Notes: generated by a model not told the origin, from the letters alone. A stretch of DNA of 64,000 bases from Comamonadaceae bacterium PBBC1 (GCA_002256145.1 NKIP01000007.1:124001-188000); one strand, 5' to 3'. Numbered from the stretch's first letter, positions 37,531-47,225 are shown. Numbers and translations are program-made.

Positions 37531-38018
37531 CAGGCGGCCTCGGCTTTCTTCAGGCTGTCAACGAGTTGGTCGAGCTTTTCGTGGCTCATGAAACTGCACA
37601 TGTGGCGGTCATTCACCAACAGCACCGGTGCATCGGCGCAAGCGCCCTGGCACTCGCTGGGCTGCAAAGTGAACAGGCCGTCGGCGGTGGTTTCTCCGGC
37701 GTGAACACCCAATTTGTGCTCCAGATGCGCCAGCGCCTGAGCACCGCCACGCAACTGGCAAGGCAGGTTGGTGCAGACGTTCAGCTTGAACTTGCCCACC
37801 GGCTTTTGGTTGTACATGTTGTAGAAGGTCGTGACCTCGTGCACCGCCATCACCGGCATGCCCAACACCTCGGCCACAACTTGCTCACTCTCGGGGCTGA
37901 CCCAGCCCAGTTCTTGCTGGACGATCGACAGGCAGGCCATAACAGCCGACTGCTTTTGGTCTGCAGGGAACTTGGCGACTTCACGCGCAAAGCGTGCTTT
38001 GGTTGACTCAGAGATCAT
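37530..38018 (-). CDS. nuoE: NADH-quinone oxidoreductase subunit E
   Basis: A thioredoxin-like 2Fe-2S subunit (cluster N1a), 162 residues. The four ligands are in [13 protein letters not shown] and [20 protein letters not shown] 38018 overlaps the nuoD stop as ATGA and the gene ends one base into nuoF. The helical N-terminus ([20 protein letters not shown]) is standard for the family. Confidence 0.95.
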   Translation of the reverse strand: MISESTKARFAREVAKFPADQKQSAVMACLSIVQQELGWVSPESEQVVAEVLGMPVMAVHEVTTFYNMYNQKPVGKFKLNVCTNLPCQLRGGAQALAHLEHKLGVHAGETTADGLFTLQPSECQGACADAPVLLVNDRHMCSFMSHEKLDQLVDSLKKAEAA

Positions 38019-39268
38019 CGGTCAATCTCTCCAAAAACAATGTCCATGGTCCCGATGATCGCGACCGCATCGGCCAGCATGTGGCCACGGGCCATTTCAT
38101 CGAGGGTGGCCAAATGGGCAAAGCCCGGGGCACGAATTTTGAGGCGATAAGGCTTGTTGGCCCCATCGCTCACCATGTAAATGCCGAACTCGCCTTTCGG
38201 ATGTTCGACAGCAGCGTAGGCCTCGCCTTCGGGCACATGAAAACCTTCGGTGAAAAGCTTGAAGTGGTGGATCAAGTCTTCCATGTTGGACTTCATGCCT
38301 TCGCGCGAGGGCGGTGCCACCTTGTGGTTGTCGGTGATGACCGGACCGGGGTTGGCACGCAACCACTTCACGCATTGCTGGATGATGCGGTTGGATTCGC
38401 GCATCTCTTGAACACGCACCAAATAGCGGTCGTAGCTGTCGCCGGTCTTGCCCACAGGCACGTCGAATTCGACTTGGTCGTAGGCGTCGTAAGGCTGCTT
38501 TTTGCGCAAGTCCCACGCGAAGCCGGAGCCACGCAACATGGGGCCGGTCATGCCCAGATTCAGAGCACGCTCAGGGGCCACCACACCGATGCCCACGGTG
38601 CGCTGCTTCCAGATGCGGTTGTCGGTCAATAGGGTTTCGTACTCGTCCACGCACTTGGGAAAGCGCTGGGTGAAGTCGTCAATGAAGTCGAGCAAAGAGC
38701 CGTTGCGGTTGCTGTTCAGCTGCTCGATGGCCTTGGCGTTTTTGATCTTGCTGACCTTGTACTGCGGCATGCTGTCCGGCAGATCGCGGTACACACCACC
38801 GGGTCGGAAGTAAGCCGCATGCATCCGTGCGCCCGACACGGCTTCATACATGTCAAACAGGTCTTCACGCTCGCGGAAGGTGTAGATCAGGATGGTAGAG
38901 CTACCGCAGTCGTTGCCGTGCGAGCCCAGCCACATGAGGTGGTTCAGGATGCGGGTGATTTCCGAGAACATCACACGGATGTACTGGGCGCGCATCGGCA
39001 CTTCCAAACCCAGCATCTTCTCGATGGCCAGGCAGTAAGCGTGCTCGTTGCACATCATGGACACATAGTCCAATCGGTCCATGTAGGGCAGCGACTGGAT
39101 GTAGGTTTTGCTCTCCGCGAGTTTTTCTGTGGCACGGTGCAACAAACCGATGTGCGGGTCAGCGCGTTGCACCACCTCGCCGTCCAGCTCGAGCACCAAA
39201 CGCAGCACACCGTGCGCTGCCGGGTGCTGTGGACCGAAGTTCAGCGTGTAATTCTTGATTTCGGCCAT
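38015..39268 (-). CDS. nuoD: NADH-quinone oxidoreductase subunit D
   Basis: The 417-residue, 49-kDa-type subunit that lines the quinone site. The quinone-binding loop is near the N-terminus: [19 protein letters not shown] with the conserved His. Later [16 protein letters not shown] and the C-terminal DIVFGEIDR are also conserved. NuoC and NuoD are separate proteins here, as in betaproteobacteria, and not fused as in E. coli. The gene starts one base after nuoC ends. Confidence 0.96.
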   Translation of the reverse strand: MAEIKNYTLNFGPQHPAAHGVLRLVLELDGEVVQRADPHIGLLHRATEKLAESKTYIQSLPYMDRLDYVSMMCNEHAYCLAIEKMLGLEVPMRAQYIRVMFSEITRILNHLMWLGSHGNDCGSSTILIYTFREREDLFDMYEAVSGARMHAAYFRPGGVYRDLPDSMPQYKVSKIKNAKAIEQLNSNRNGSLLDFIDDFTQRFPKCVDEYETLLTDNRIWKQRTVGIGVVAPERALNLGMTGPMLRGSGFAWDLRKKQPYDAYDQVEFDVPVGKTGDSYDRYLVRVQEMRESNRIIQQCVKWLRANPGPVITDNHKVAPPSREGMKSNMEDLIHHFKLFTEGFHVPEGEAYAAVEHPKGEFGIYMVSDGANKPYRLKIRAPGFAHLATLDEMARGHMLADAVAIIGTMDIVFGEIDR

Positions 39269-39269
39269 A

Positions 39270-39878
39270 TCAGTTCAGGCCTCCATAGTTGTCTTCGCGG
39301 ATGATGCGCGGTGTGATTTCGCGAGGCTCAATGCTCACCGGCTCATAAATCACGCGCTTGCGTTCGGCGTCATAGCGCATTTCAACGTGACCCGACAAGG
39401 GGAAGTCTTTGCGGAAAGGGTGACCGATGAATCCATAGTCGGTCAGGATGCGGCGCAGGTCGTTGTGACCTTCAAACACGATGCCATACAGGTCAAAGGC
39501 TTCGCGCTCGTACCAGTTGGCCGAGTTCCAGATCTCGTTGACAGAGTCCACCAAGGGCAGATCATCTTCAGGGCACAGCACTTTGACACGTACCCGCTGG
39601 TTCAGGCTCACCGACAACAAGTGCACGGTGACACCAAAACGAGGGCCGTCTGTGCCCACTTCACGGTAGGCCGAGTAGTCGAGGCCGGCCAAATCAACGA
39701 GTTGCTCAAATTGGCAACCGGGCGCATCACGCAGGGTTTGCATCACACCCAGGTAATGCTGTGCGTTCACATGCACAGTCACTTCACCCAAAGCGATGGA
39801 AATATTTTGAACCCGATCACCCAGGGCGGCAGCCAGAGTGTCTTGCAGATCTTCGGGTCGAATGGCGAAATCGGTCAT
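39270..39878 (-). CDS. nuoC: NADH-quinone oxidoreductase subunit C
   Basis: The 30-kDa-type peripheral subunit, about 202 residues. The family signature is [29 protein letters not shown], read here in two parts, [12 protein letters not shown] and [10 protein letters not shown], then [14 protein letters not shown] 39878 is preferred because AAGGGA lies six bases upstream; ATG 39884 would be almost on top of that site. Independent of NuoD. Confidence 0.94.
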   Translation of the reverse strand: MTDFAIRPEDLQDTLAAALGDRVQNISIALGEVTVHVNAQHYLGVMQTLRDAPGCQFEQLVDLAGLDYSAYREVGTDGPRFGVTVHLLSVSLNQRVRVKVLCPEDDLPLVDSVNEIWNSANWYEREAFDLYGIVFEGHNDLRRILTDYGFIGHPFRKDFPLSGHVEMRYDAERKRVIYEPVSIEPREITPRIIREDNYGGLN

Positions 39879-39889
39879 CGTCATTCCCT

Positions 39890-40369
39890 TCAAGCACGCG
39901 CAATGGTTTGTGTGCGGCGAATTTTTTGCTGCAACTGGATGATGCCGTAAATCAAGGCCTCAGCCGTGGGTGGGCAGCCCGGCACATACACATCCACCGG
40001 CACGATGCGGTCACAACCCCGCACCACCGAATAGCTGTAGTGGTAATAACCACCGCCGTTGGCACATGAGCCCATGGAGATCACCCAACGCGGCTCTGAC
40101 ATTTGGTCATAAACCTTACGCAAGGCGGGTGCCATTTTGTTGCACAGGGTGCCAGCCACAATCATCAAGTCAGCCTGACGAGGACTGGCACGAAAAACTT
40201 CAGCACCAAAACGTGCCAAGTCATAACGTGCTGTGGCCGAATGCATCATTTCAACCGCGCAGCAAGCCAGACCAAAAGTCATGGGCCAAAGCGAGCCGGT
40301 TTTAGCCCAATTCACCACAGAGTCGTAACTCGTGGTGATGAAGCCTTCCTTCATCACACCTTCAATCAT
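39890..40369 (-). CDS. nuoB: NADH-quinone oxidoreductase subunit B
   Basis: The subunit carrying cluster N2, the last iron-sulfur centre before quinone; 159 residues. The ligands are the tandem Cys36-Cys37 ([10 protein letters not shown]), Cys102 ([10 protein letters not shown]) and Cys132 (VPGCPPTAE). The N-terminal [20 protein letters not shown] is standard. It lies 11 bases before nuoC and 44 after nuoA. Confidence 0.96.
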   Translation of the reverse strand: MIEGVMKEGFITTSYDSVVNWAKTGSLWPMTFGLACCAVEMMHSATARYDLARFGAEVFRASPRQADLMIVAGTLCNKMAPALRKVYDQMSEPRWVISMGSCANGGGYYHYSYSVVRGCDRIVPVDVYVPGCPPTAEALIYGIIQLQQKIRRTQTIARA

Positions 40370-40413
40370 TTGGATTCCTCAAACAGGCAGTTTGCTGTTG
40401 TGTGCAAGAACGC

Positions 40414-40773
40414 TCATTCCCAATCCAGGGCGCCTTTTTTCCACTCATAGACGAAGCCCACCACCAAAATGGCCAAGAAGATCACCACAGCCACAAACCC
40501 AGCCATGCCGACTTCCTTGAGGGCGATGGCCCAAGGGAATAAAAAAGCAATTTCCAGATCGAACAAAATGAACAAAATGGCCACCAAGTAGTAGCGCACA
40601 TCGAACTTCATTCGAGCATCTTCAAAGGCTTCAAAGCCACATTCGTAGGGAGAATTTTTTTCCGCATCAGGTTTGTTGGGGCCAAGAATATAGCCTAAAA
40701 CCTGGGGAATGATGCCGACCGCGATGCCGACCAAAATGAACAAAAGAATGGGGAGATATTGAGAGAGGTTCAT
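40414..40773 (-). CDS. nuoA: NADH-quinone oxidoreductase subunit A
   Basis: First gene of the 14-subunit operon; a 119-residue, three-helix membrane subunit. The conserved loop [21 protein letters not shown], given here as [19 protein letters not shown], includes the Cys that is exposed in the inactive state of complex [13 protein letters not shown] with its acidic residues is in the second helix. ATG 40773 sits 65 bases downstream of the tRNA-Leu gene, and transcription may come through the tRNA. Confidence 0.95.
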   Translation of the reverse strand: MNLSQYLPILLFILVGIAVGIIPQVLGYILGPNKPDAEKNSPYECGFEAFEDARMKFDVRYYLVAILFILFDLEIAFLFPWAIALKEVGMAGFVAVVIFLAILVVGFVYEWKKGALDWE

Positions 40774-40838
40774 TTTGGGACTTGCGGTATCACCGAAGGA
40801 ACAGCCCCAATTTTTCAACTTGGGCTGCTCTGTTTATC

Positions 40839-40923
40839 TGGTGCCGTCGGCGAGACTCGAACTCGCACAGCTTTCGCCACTACCCCCTCAAGATAGCGTG
40901 TCTACCAATTTCACCACGACGGC
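40839..40923 (-). tRNA. tRNA-Leu, anticodon GAG
   Basis: The minus strand folds into a class II tRNA: acceptor GCCGTCG pairs with CGACGGC, the anticodon stem is CTATC / GGTAG around loop TTGAGGG, and the anticodon is GAG (plus-strand bases 40887-40889). A long variable arm, T-arm GCGAG-TTCGAGT-CTCGC, discriminator A and encoded CCA are present. It reads CUU and CUC. secG lies upstream and nuoA downstream in the same direction. A stem AGCCCAA / TTGGGGCT follows at about 40805-40827 without a T-run. Confidence 0.95.
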
Positions 40924-41066
40924 TGGATACATTTGCCCAGTTTGCAAGAGGTACATCATACAACGTATTTAGCTCTCCGGGCATTGCCGTATTTTACTCT
41001 GAAAACCCGTCCATTTCCTTCGAAAAACACGTAAATTTGTGCAGAGCAGCAAAGCTTAAATGAAGC

Positions 41067-41450
41067 TTACTTGGCTGGTGCTGGCGGCACGCTGTTGTCG
41101 GTCTTTGCAGCAGGATCGTTGCCTGGAATTTGCGCTGCAGGACTCACATTAGCAGGTGCAGCTGGGGCCGTGACCGCAACACCTTCAAGCACACTGCCCG
41201 AAGAAGCTGGACGGACGTTGCTGAAATATGCCAGCAACAAAGTACAGACAAAAAACACAGCAGCCAAAACCGCCGTGGTGCGAGACAAGAAATTGGCACC
41301 TCCCGTTGCACCGAACAAACTGCCCGAACCACCACTGCCAAAGGCTGCCCCCATGTCAGCACCTTTGCCATGTTGAATCAGGATCAAACCAATCATGGCC
41401 AAAGCCGACAACATCTGAACCACCAAAATCAAAGTCAACATCACGCTCAT
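41067..41450 (-). CDS. secG: preprotein translocase subunit SecG
   Basis: A small inner-membrane component of SecYEG, 127 residues. Two hydrophobic helices (TLILVVQMLSALAMIGLIL and TAVLAAVFFVCTLLLAYF) flank the Gly-rich cytoplasmic loop GADMGAAFGSGGSGSLFG, typical of SecG. The Ala/Pro-rich tail of about 45 residues is longer than in E. coli but common in related bacteria. It follows tpiA by 39 bases and precedes tRNA-Leu. Confidence 0.93.
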   Translation of the reverse strand: MSVMLTLILVVQMLSALAMIGLILIQHGKGADMGAAFGSGGSGSLFGATGGANFLSRTTAVLAAVFFVCTLLLAYFSNVRPASSGSVLEGVAVTAPAAPANVSPAAQIPGNDPAAKTDNSVPPAPAK

Positions 41451-41489
41451 CAGAGTTCTCCGAAAAATTTACAAACAAGGATTGAAAGC

Positions 41490-42242
41490 TCAGCGCGAAG
41501 CGGCTTTCAACATGGATAAAAAGTCAGCGGCCTTGAGGGAGGCTCCGCCAATCAAACCGCCGTCGACATCGGGCTGAGCCAACAAGTCTGCTGCGTTGGC
41601 AGCATTCATGCTGCCGCCGTACAAAATCGAAATGCGCGTGGCTTGGGCACTGGCCGCTTGCAATTGAGAACGCAAAACAGCATGTACCTGCTGGGCTTGC
41701 TCGGGCGTGGCTGTCAGGCCCGTGCCAATGGCCCAAACGGGTTCATAGGCCACCACAATTTCACTGATGCAATGGCCGTTGGTTTGGATCACTGCTGCCA
41801 ATTGCCGCTTGACCACCGCCTCGGTTTGACCAGCTTCTCGTTCGGCCAAGCTCTCGCCCACACACACAATCGGGGTGATGCCTGCCGCCAAGGCACGTTG
41901 TGTCTTGGCCGCCACTGTGGCATCAGATTCTGCGTGGTACTGACGGCGTTCAGAATGACCGACGATCACATAACGCACTGAAAAATCACGCAGCATGTCA
42001 GCAGACGCCTCACCCGTGTAAGCACCCGAGGCATGGGCGGACACATCTTGTGCACCCAAGTCCACAGACGAGTCCGTCAACAGATGTTGCATCTGCGCCA
42101 AATACGGTGCGGGCACGCAAAGTGCCGAACGGCATGACACCGCTCCGATGCCCTCCAAGAGCTGCGACACCAAAGATGCGTTGGCAGCCAAGCTGCCATT
42201 CATCTTCCAGTTGCCCACCATCAACTTGCTGGATGGGCTCAT
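41490..42242 (-). CDS. tpiA: triosephosphate isomerase
   Basis: The glycolytic enzyme that interconverts glyceraldehyde 3-phosphate and dihydroxyacetone phosphate; 250 residues. Catalytic Lys is in VGNWKMNG, His in [10 protein letters not shown], Glu in [12 protein letters not shown], and the phosphate loop in [11 protein letters not shown] and [12 protein letters not shown] 42242 shares a base with the stop of the upstream oxidoreductase gene (TGATG). Gene order with secG is conserved in betaproteobacteria. Confidence 0.95.
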   Translation of the reverse strand: MSPSSKLMVGNWKMNGSLAANASLVSQLLEGIGAVSCRSALCVPAPYLAQMQHLLTDSSVDLGAQDVSAHASGAYTGEASADMLRDFSVRYVIVGHSERRQYHAESDATVAAKTQRALAAGITPIVCVGESLAEREAGQTEAVVKRQLAAVIQTNGHCISEIVVAYEPVWAIGTGLTATPEQAQQVHAVLRSQLQAASAQATRISILYGGSMNAANAADLLAQPDVDGGLIGGASLKAADFLSMLKAASR

Positions 42243-43252
42243 CACCAAGTCACCACCAATTTGCCGACATGTTGATTGCTCTCCATCAAGGCATGCGCCT
42301 GTGCTGCACCCGTGCTCAAGTCACCCACCGCATCCATCGCCCCAAAGACCGTGTGAATCACCGGCTTGATGCTGCCCGACTCGATCCAGGGCCAAACGGT
42401 TTGACGCAAAGACTGCGCAATCGCCGCCTTGAAAGCCACAGGGCGCGGACGCAGCGTAGAGCCCGTGATGGTCAAGCGCCGACGCAACACCAAGCCCGCA
42501 TTGAACTCGCTCTTGATGCCGCCTTGCACTGCGATGAGGACCAAGCGACCGTCTTCGGCCAAGGCCTCGACTTCACGCGCCACATAGTCACCCGCAACCA
42601 TGTCCAACACCACATTCACACCCACACCGCCAGTGATGCGTTTGACCTCGGCCACAAAGTCGGTGGTTTTGTAATTGATGGCGTGGTCCGCACCCAAAGC
42701 CAGGCAAGCCTGGCATTTGGCATCAGATCCCGCCGTGACGATCACCGTGGCTCCTGCCGCTTTGGCCATTTGAATGGCGGTCACGCCAATGCCGCTGGTG
42801 CCGCCTTGGATCAACAAAGTCTCACCCGCTTGCAAGCGGCCACGGTCAAACACATTGCTCCATACCGTGAAGAACGTCTCAGGCAGAGAAGCGGCTTCGG
42901 TATCGGTCAGTCCTGTGGGGACAGGCAAACACTGCGCGACAGGCGCAACGCACAGTTGCGCATAACCACCGCCGGCCACCAAAGCGCACACACGATCCCC
43001 CACCGCCAGGCCCGCCTCAGCCATGGCTGCGGCGTCACCCGACACCACCACACCGGCCACTTCGAGCCCTGGAATGTCCGAGGCACCCGGTGGCACAGGA
43101 TAGTTACCGGTGCGTTGCAACACATCGGGGCGGTTGATGCCGCTGGCCGAGACACGAATGAGCAACTCCCCTGCCCCGGCCACAGGGTCGGGACGGGAGC
43201 CGGGCACCAGCACGGAGGGAGCGCCGTAGCTTTGGATTTCAATGACGTTCAT
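42242..43252 (-). CDS. NAD(P)H-quinone oxidoreductase, zinc-independent MDR family
   Basis: A 336-residue medium-chain reductase of the quinone oxidoreductase (Qor/PIG3-like) type. The N-terminal GroES-like part has [20 protein letters not shown] and GLEVAGVV. The nucleotide-binding part has [19 protein letters not shown]. No zinc-binding Cys set is seen. ATG 43252 starts the natural sequence [11 protein letters not shown]; an ATG at 43291 adds a low-complexity leader. Located between pnp and tpiA; physiological substrate unknown. Confidence 0.88.
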   Translation of the reverse strand: MNVIEIQSYGAPSVLVPGSRPDPVAGAGELLIRVSASGINRPDVLQRTGNYPVPPGASDIPGLEVAGVVVSGDAAAMAEAGLAVGDRVCALVAGGGYAQLCVAPVAQCLPVPTGLTDTEAASLPETFFTVWSNVFDRGRLQAGETLLIQGGTSGIGVTAIQMAKAAGATVIVTAGSDAKCQACLALGADHAINYKTTDFVAEVKRITGGVGVNVVLDMVAGDYVAREVEALAEDGRLVLIAVQGGIKSEFNAGLVLRRRLTITGSTLRPRPVAFKAAIAQSLRQTVWPWIESGSIKPVIHTVFGAMDAVGDLSTGAAQAHALMESNQHVGKLVVTW

Positions 43253-43313
43253 GGTTTGTGCGTTCAGCGTTCTGGATTTGGCGTTGAGCATTCAGCGTTT
43301 TGTGTGATGGGCA

Positions 43314-43350
43314 GGTTGAGCAGTGCGGCTAAAAAGCTTCTCGCTCAACC
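43314..43350 (-). other. stem-loop between pnp and the quinone oxidoreductase gene
   Basis: GGTTGAGC at 43314-43321 and GCTCAACC at 43343-43350 are perfect reverse complements with a 21-base loop containing AAGCTT. There is no clear T-run, so it is not a standard terminator. It might stabilise the 3' end of the pnp message. Confidence 0.4.
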
Positions 43351-43376
43351 CCCAACCCTCCACACAAAACCCCTCA

Positions 43377-45482
43377 TCAGCCTTGTGAAGGACGGTCCAA
43401 CAAAGCCTTCATCGACAGCTTGATGCGGCCCTTTTCGTCGGTTTCCATGACTTTGACTTTGACGATCTGGCCTTCGCTCAGATAGTCGGTCACTTTTTCG
43501 ACGCGCTCGTGGGCGATCTGGCTGATGTGCAACAAGCCATCTTTGCCGGGCAAGAGGTTGATCAGGGCACCGAAGTCCAAAATCTTGGTCACAGGGCCTT
43601 CGTAGACCTTGCCAATTTCGACTTCTGCCGTGATCTGCTCGATGCGCTTCTTGGCAATGTCTGCCTTCTCGCCGTCGGTGGCCGCGATGGTGATCGTGCC
43701 GTCTTCACCGATGTTGATCTGGCAACCGGTCTCTTCGGTCAGGGCACGGATGGTCGCGCCGCCCTTGCCGATCACATCACGGATTTTCTCGGGGTTGATC
43801 TTCATGGTGAAGAGCTTGGGCGCAAAGTCCGACACTTCGGTGTTGGCCGTGCTCATCGCCTCTTGCATCTTGCCCAGAATGTGCATGCGGGCTTCTTTGG
43901 CTTGGGCCAATGCGACTTGCATGATCTCTTTGGTGATGCCTTGGATCTTGATGTCCATCTGCAGTGCAGTGATGCCGTTGGTGGTACCAGCGACCTTGAA
44001 GTCCATGTCGCCCAGGTGGTCTTCGTCACCCAGGATGTCGGTCAACACCGCAAAGCGGTTGTCTTCCTTGATCAGGCCCATGGCGATACCGGCCACGTGG
44101 GCTTTCATCGGCACACCCGCGTCCATCATCGACAAGCAGCCGCCGCAGACCGAAGCCATGGACGACGAACCGTTCGATTCGGTGATTTCGGACACCACAC
44201 GCACGGTGTAGGGGAACTCTTCTTTGCTTGGCAACACAGCGGCCAAAGCACGCTTGGCCAAACGGCCGTGGCCGATTTCGCGGCGCTTGGTCGAGCCCAT
44301 GCGGCCCACTTCGCCAGTGGCAAAGGGAGGCATGTTGTAGTGGAACATGAAGCGGTCTTCGAACTCACCCGCCAGCGCGTCGATGCGCTGCGCATCGCGC
44401 TCGGTGCCCAAAGTGGTGATCACCAAAGCCTGGGTCTCGCCACGTGTGAACAAGGCGGAGCCGTGGGTGCGGGGCAGCACGCTGTTGCGGATTTCGATGG
44501 GGCGCACAGTGCGTGTGTCGCGGCCATCGATACGAGGCTCACCGGCCAAAATCTGGCTGCGCACGATGCGGGCTTCGATTTCGAACATCAGGCCGTCGAG
44601 CTTGACGCTGTCAAACGCCACGCCCTCTTCGGCCAAAGCCACTTTGACCGAAGCGTAGGCTTCACGGCATGCGTGTGTGCGGGCTTGCTTGTTGCGAATT
44701 TGGTAGGCAGCACGCAGCTTTTCTTCGGCCAAAGAGGCCAGCTTGCTTTCGAAAGCGGTGTCGCGGGCAGGCGCTTGCCAGTCCCACACAGGCTTGCCAG
44801 CGTCGCGCACCAACTCGTGGATGGCGTTGATGGCAATGGCCGACTGCTCGTGACCGTACACCACGCCACCCAACATGATTTCTTCGGACAGTTGCTGGGC
44901 TTCGGATTCGACCATCAGCACAGCGGCTTCGGTACCGGCGACCACCAGGTCCATGACGCTGCCTTTGCGCTGGGTCTGGCCAGGGTTCAGGACGTATTCA
45001 CCGTTGATGTAACCCACGCGGGCAGCACCGATGGGGCCGTTGAACGGGATGCCCGAGATGGACAAAGCAGCAGACACGGCGATCATCGCGGCGATGTCGG
45101 CGTCGACTTCAGGGTTCAAAGACACGGTATGGATGACCACGTGCACGTCGTTGTAGAAACCTTCGGGGAACAGAGGACGGATCGGGCGGTCGATCAGGCG
45201 GCTGGTCAGGGTCTCGTGCTCGCTGGGCTTGGCTTCACGCTTGAAGAAGCTGCCAGGGATCTTGCCTGCGGCGTAAGTCTTCTCGATGTAGTCCACCGTG
45301 AGGGGGAAGAAATCTTGACCGGCCTTGGCGATCTTGGAACCCACCACAGTGGCCAGCACCACAGTGCCTTCCATGTCGAGCAGCACAGCGCCGCCAGCTT
45401 GGCGAGCGACTTCGCCGGTTTCCATCTTGACCGTGTGCTGGCCCCACTGGAAGGTTTTGGTAACTTTGTTAAAAATAGACAT
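43377..45482 (-). CDS. pnp: polyribonucleotide nucleotidyltransferase
   Basis: PNPase, a phosphorolytic 3' to 5' exoribonuclease and part of the RNA degradosome; 701 residues. Two RNase PH-like domains are present ([20 protein letters not shown] early; GERDAQ-type core as [17 protein letters not shown] later). At the C-terminus the KH domain has [15 protein letters not shown] and the S1 domain has [26 protein letters not shown] eight bases before ATG 45482 marks the start. It follows rpsO, the classic arrangement, with a 218-base gap that contains the rpsO terminator and a leader hairpin. Confidence 0.96.
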   Translation of the reverse strand: MSIFNKVTKTFQWGQHTVKMETGEVARQAGGAVLLDMEGTVVLATVVGSKIAKAGQDFFPLTVDYIEKTYAAGKIPGSFFKREAKPSEHETLTSRLIDRPIRPLFPEGFYNDVHVVIHTVSLNPEVDADIAAMIAVSAALSISGIPFNGPIGAARVGYINGEYVLNPGQTQRKGSVMDLVVAGTEAAVLMVESEAQQLSEEIMLGGVVYGHEQSAIAINAIHELVRDAGKPVWDWQAPARDTAFESKLASLAEEKLRAAYQIRNKQARTHACREAYASVKVALAEEGVAFDSVKLDGLMFEIEARIVRSQILAGEPRIDGRDTRTVRPIEIRNSVLPRTHGSALFTRGETQALVITTLGTERDAQRIDALAGEFEDRFMFHYNMPPFATGEVGRMGSTKRREIGHGRLAKRALAAVLPSKEEFPYTVRVVSEITESNGSSSMASVCGGCLSMMDAGVPMKAHVAGIAMGLIKEDNRFAVLTDILGDEDHLGDMDFKVAGTTNGITALQMDIKIQGITKEIMQVALAQAKEARMHILGKMQEAMSTANTEVSDFAPKLFTMKINPEKIRDVIGKGGATIRALTEETGCQINIGEDGTITIAATDGEKADIAKKRIEQITAEVEIGKVYEGPVTKILDFGALINLLPGKDGLLHISQIAHERVEKVTDYLSEGQIVKVKVMETDEKGRIKLSMKALLDRPSQG

Positions 45483-45556
45483 GTTCAGAACTCCTGAAAA
45501 CAAAAGTGCATGAGGCTGCACTGTGGGCCCGGAAGTTGACGCTCTGAACTCGATGC

Positions 45557-45603
45557 CATTCCACAAAACCTTGCAAAACTTTGCACAAAAGTCTTGTGGA
45601 ATG
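45557..45603 (-). promoter_or_regulatory. pnp leader hairpin
   Basis: CATTCCACAA at 45557-45566 and TTGTGGAATG at 45594-45603 form a perfect ten-base stem. Inside the 27-base loop GCAAA-AC-TTTGC is a second inverted repeat. The structure lies 75 bases upstream of the pnp start, in its leader. In other bacteria the pnp leader folds into a hairpin cut by RNase III and then attacked by PNPase for self-control; the same use here is an inference. Confidence 0.5.
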
Positions 45604-45636
45604 ACACAGCGCGAGATCGCCCTGACAAATTCCGAC

Positions 45637-45683
45637 TGAAAAAAGAATAAAGCGCCTGAGCTAGTGACCTAACTCAGGCGCTT
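45637..45683 (-). terminator. rho-independent terminator of rpsO
   Basis: On the minus strand AAGCGCCTGAG, a 12-base loop, and CTCAGGCGCTT are followed by TATTCTTTTTT. The stem is 11 perfect pairs and starts 18 bases after the rpsO stop. It probably ends most rpsO transcripts or lets a fraction continue into pnp. Confidence 0.9.
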
Positions 45684-45700
45684 TTCATCTGGAGAGACGA

Positions 45701-45967
45701 TTACTTACGCAGGCCAAGCTTGGCGATCAGCGCAACGTAACGGTCAGCATCACGGGACTTGAGGTAGTCCAACAGTTTGCGGCGACGGCTCACCATGCGC
45801 AACAGACCGCGGCGACCGTGATGGTCTTTGGCGTGTGTTTTGAAGTGGGGAGTCAGCTCGTTGATGCGAGCAGTCAGCAAAGCGACTTGGACTTCTGGGG
45901 AGCCAGTGTCGTTGGCAGCACGTGCGTTGGCCTTGACGACCTCGGCCTTGATTGAGGATGCAATCAT
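45701..45967 (-). CDS. rpsO: 30S ribosomal protein S15
   Basis: An 88-residue primary 16S rRNA-binding protein of the small subunit platform. The family blocks [30 protein letters not shown] and [13 protein letters not shown] are intact. ATG 45967 is the natural start. The leader upstream is about 100 bases, long enough for the autoregulatory structure usual in rpsO. A strong terminator follows and then pnp. Confidence 0.97.
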   Translation of the reverse strand: MIASSIKAEVVKANARAANDTGSPEVQVALLTARINELTPHFKTHAKDHHGRRGLLRMVSRRRKLLDYLKSRDADRYVALIAKLGLRK

Positions 45968-46081
45968 GGGTTTTCCTTGTTGTTTCGCTGTCGTTCGGTG
46001 AGGAATTTCGGCGGGTTAATGACTTGCGCCACCTGCCGGAAAAGCGGGTAGCGTGCGCTTTGCAAATCGCAAAACAGGCTC

Positions 46082-46087
46082 ATTATA
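46082..46087 (-). promoter_or_regulatory. candidate -10 box of the rpsO promoter
   Basis: On the minus strand the sequence reads GGCTATAATGAGCC, a perfect TATAAT. No convincing -35 hexamer is seen at 17 bases. A start near 46075 would give a leader of about 108 bases for rpsO. The accessory island begins just beyond this point. Confidence 0.5.
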
Positions 46088-46094
46088 GCCGCTA

Positions 46095-46312
46095 AAAAAC
46101 ACATCTTACGGACAGTTCCAGAGTTACCCAACAGGCGCTGCATCCCTCGTATGGCCGCCAAACTGGAAGCCATGGGCCCCGGCGATGCCTTTGTGGACAC
46201 AGAATTGCGCTTGTTGGTTCAGGAATGCATGGACATGGATGCCGAGGATGAGGCAGAGGCCTTTGCCGAACCTCAGGCAGAAGACCACCGATTGGGTATG
46301 GGTGAAGCATGA
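46095..46312 (+). pseudogene. C-terminal remnant of an unidentified protein (first gene of a decayed cassette)
   Basis: An open frame with no plausible start of its own runs into TGA 46310-46312. Its end has a natural protein look: PELPNRRCIPRMAAKLEAMG, then an acidic tail. The stop overlaps the start of the next gene as ATGA, so it was once the upstream partner in a coupled operon. The N-terminal part is lost at the junction with the rpsO promoter region. ATG 46151 could give a 53-residue peptide, but this seems incidental. An ATPase partner would be expected from similar gene pairs, yet no ATPase motif remains to prove it. The left boundary is approximate. Confidence 0.5.
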
Positions 46313-47061
46313 AGATGCTGATCAGCGGGGAAGGCCCGAGAGACCTTGGTGTCTGCAATAACGCACAAGGCCTGTGTTTTGACGGTGATTTCAACCCTGG
46401 GCCAATGGCGGTTTGGTTAGGTCGCTTGTGGGAGTCTTTGGCTCGCTACAACTTGTGGGACACGCCGGAGGCAATTGTGTTTGTGAGCGAAAAGCATTTG
46501 TCACAAAAAGCCAAAAGCTCAGGCAAACGCATGCTGCCTCAGCGGGGCAAAAAGCAAGTGGCTGAAACCGCTTTGTATTTTTCCAATGCACAGCAGCTGG
46601 CGTTTTTGGCCCAACAATTGGCGTCCAATCACGAGGTTCCCGTGATGGCGTTCCTGTTCCGAGATGCAGATGGCACACGCAGCGCACCTGGCCAAATGTG
46701 GCAAACCAAATGGGACAGCATGGTCAATGGCTTCAAGTCTGCAGAGTTCGAATTCGGTGTACCCATGTTGCCCAAACCTAAGTCGGAAGCATGGCTGTTG
46801 TGTGCAGGCCAAACCGTGCAACATTCACACGCCGCGCTGGAAGACATTTCGGGCAACGACGACTCGCCCAATTCAGCCAAAAACAAGTGGGATGCTTTCA
46901 TGGGTGCGCCGCAAAACGCCACAGCAGAGGCTGACTGGTGCGCCAGCAACCCGCAAGATTGACTCAACTTGCTAACCATGCCGAGCTTTCGGGCGTTTTA
47001 CGAACGGTTTGATGAAGTGGCAAAGGCAATCCTACGCCCAGCTGGCCGTAGGTTCACATGA
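46309..47061 (+). pseudogene. TOPRIM/DUF4276-like protein interrupted by an in-frame TGA
   Basis: From ATG 46309 the protein reads 217 residues to TGA 46960-46962. The same frame then stays open for 32 more codons with normal-looking sequence (LNLLTMPSFRAFYERFDEVA) to a second TGA at 47059. The stop replaces what was probably Trp (TGG). Motifs suggest a TOPRIM-type domain: ISGEGPRD with Glu8, FRDADGT with Asp119 and Asp121, and PKSEAWLLCAG with Glu160, like DUF4276 proteins found in defence operons beside an ATPase. Both ends overlap neighbours as ATGA. A truncated 217-residue product could still be made. The family call is by motif only. Confidence 0.55.
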
Positions 47062-47201
47062 ACAAATTCGCCGCGTTGGATGAACGTAAGTGGACGTTGG
47101 ATCAGAATGGCTTTTTTGCACCACTCAAGGCCGAGTCAAGAATGTCTGACCCCGTTTATGCTGGTTCGCGAACAGATCCGGCCACCGTTTGCTTAAGGTA
47201 G
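47058..47201 (+). pseudogene. truncated third gene of the decayed cassette
   Basis: ATG 47058 overlaps the stop of the preceding frame as ATGA and opens 47 codons, beginning NKFAALDERKWTLDQNGFFA. After about 29 residues the sequence runs into the repeated TCTGACCCCGTTT and stops at 47199. The start looks like a real coupled gene cut short by rearrangement. Its family is not recognised. Confidence 0.45.
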
Positions 47202-47225
47202 TGCCATGGGGATCTGACCCCGTTT
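47145..47225. repeat. two direct copies of TCTGACCCCGTTT
   Basis: Identical 13-base copies at 47145-47157 and 47213-47225, 68 bases apart. The first lies at the break point of the truncated third cassette gene and the second just before the RHS immunity gene ends. They may mark a past insertion or deletion; nothing else recognisable lies between 47202 and 47287. Confidence 0.5.

Noticed and set aside
40924..41066. Ordered promoter for tRNA-Leu and the nuo operon
   Set aside because: Several AT-rich hexamers such as TATGAT and TAAAAT occur, but none has a paired -35, so no site was called.
43314..43350. Rho-independent terminator after pnp
   Set aside because: The stem is good but no T-run follows on the minus strand, and the next genes lie close in the same direction. 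Kept only as a stem-loop.
43509..45497. Long open frame of 662 codons opposite pnp
   Set aside because: It is the antisense of pnp, His/Gly/Asp-rich by codon bias, and matches no protein pattern. The same holds for the long frame opposite recC at 58842-62132.
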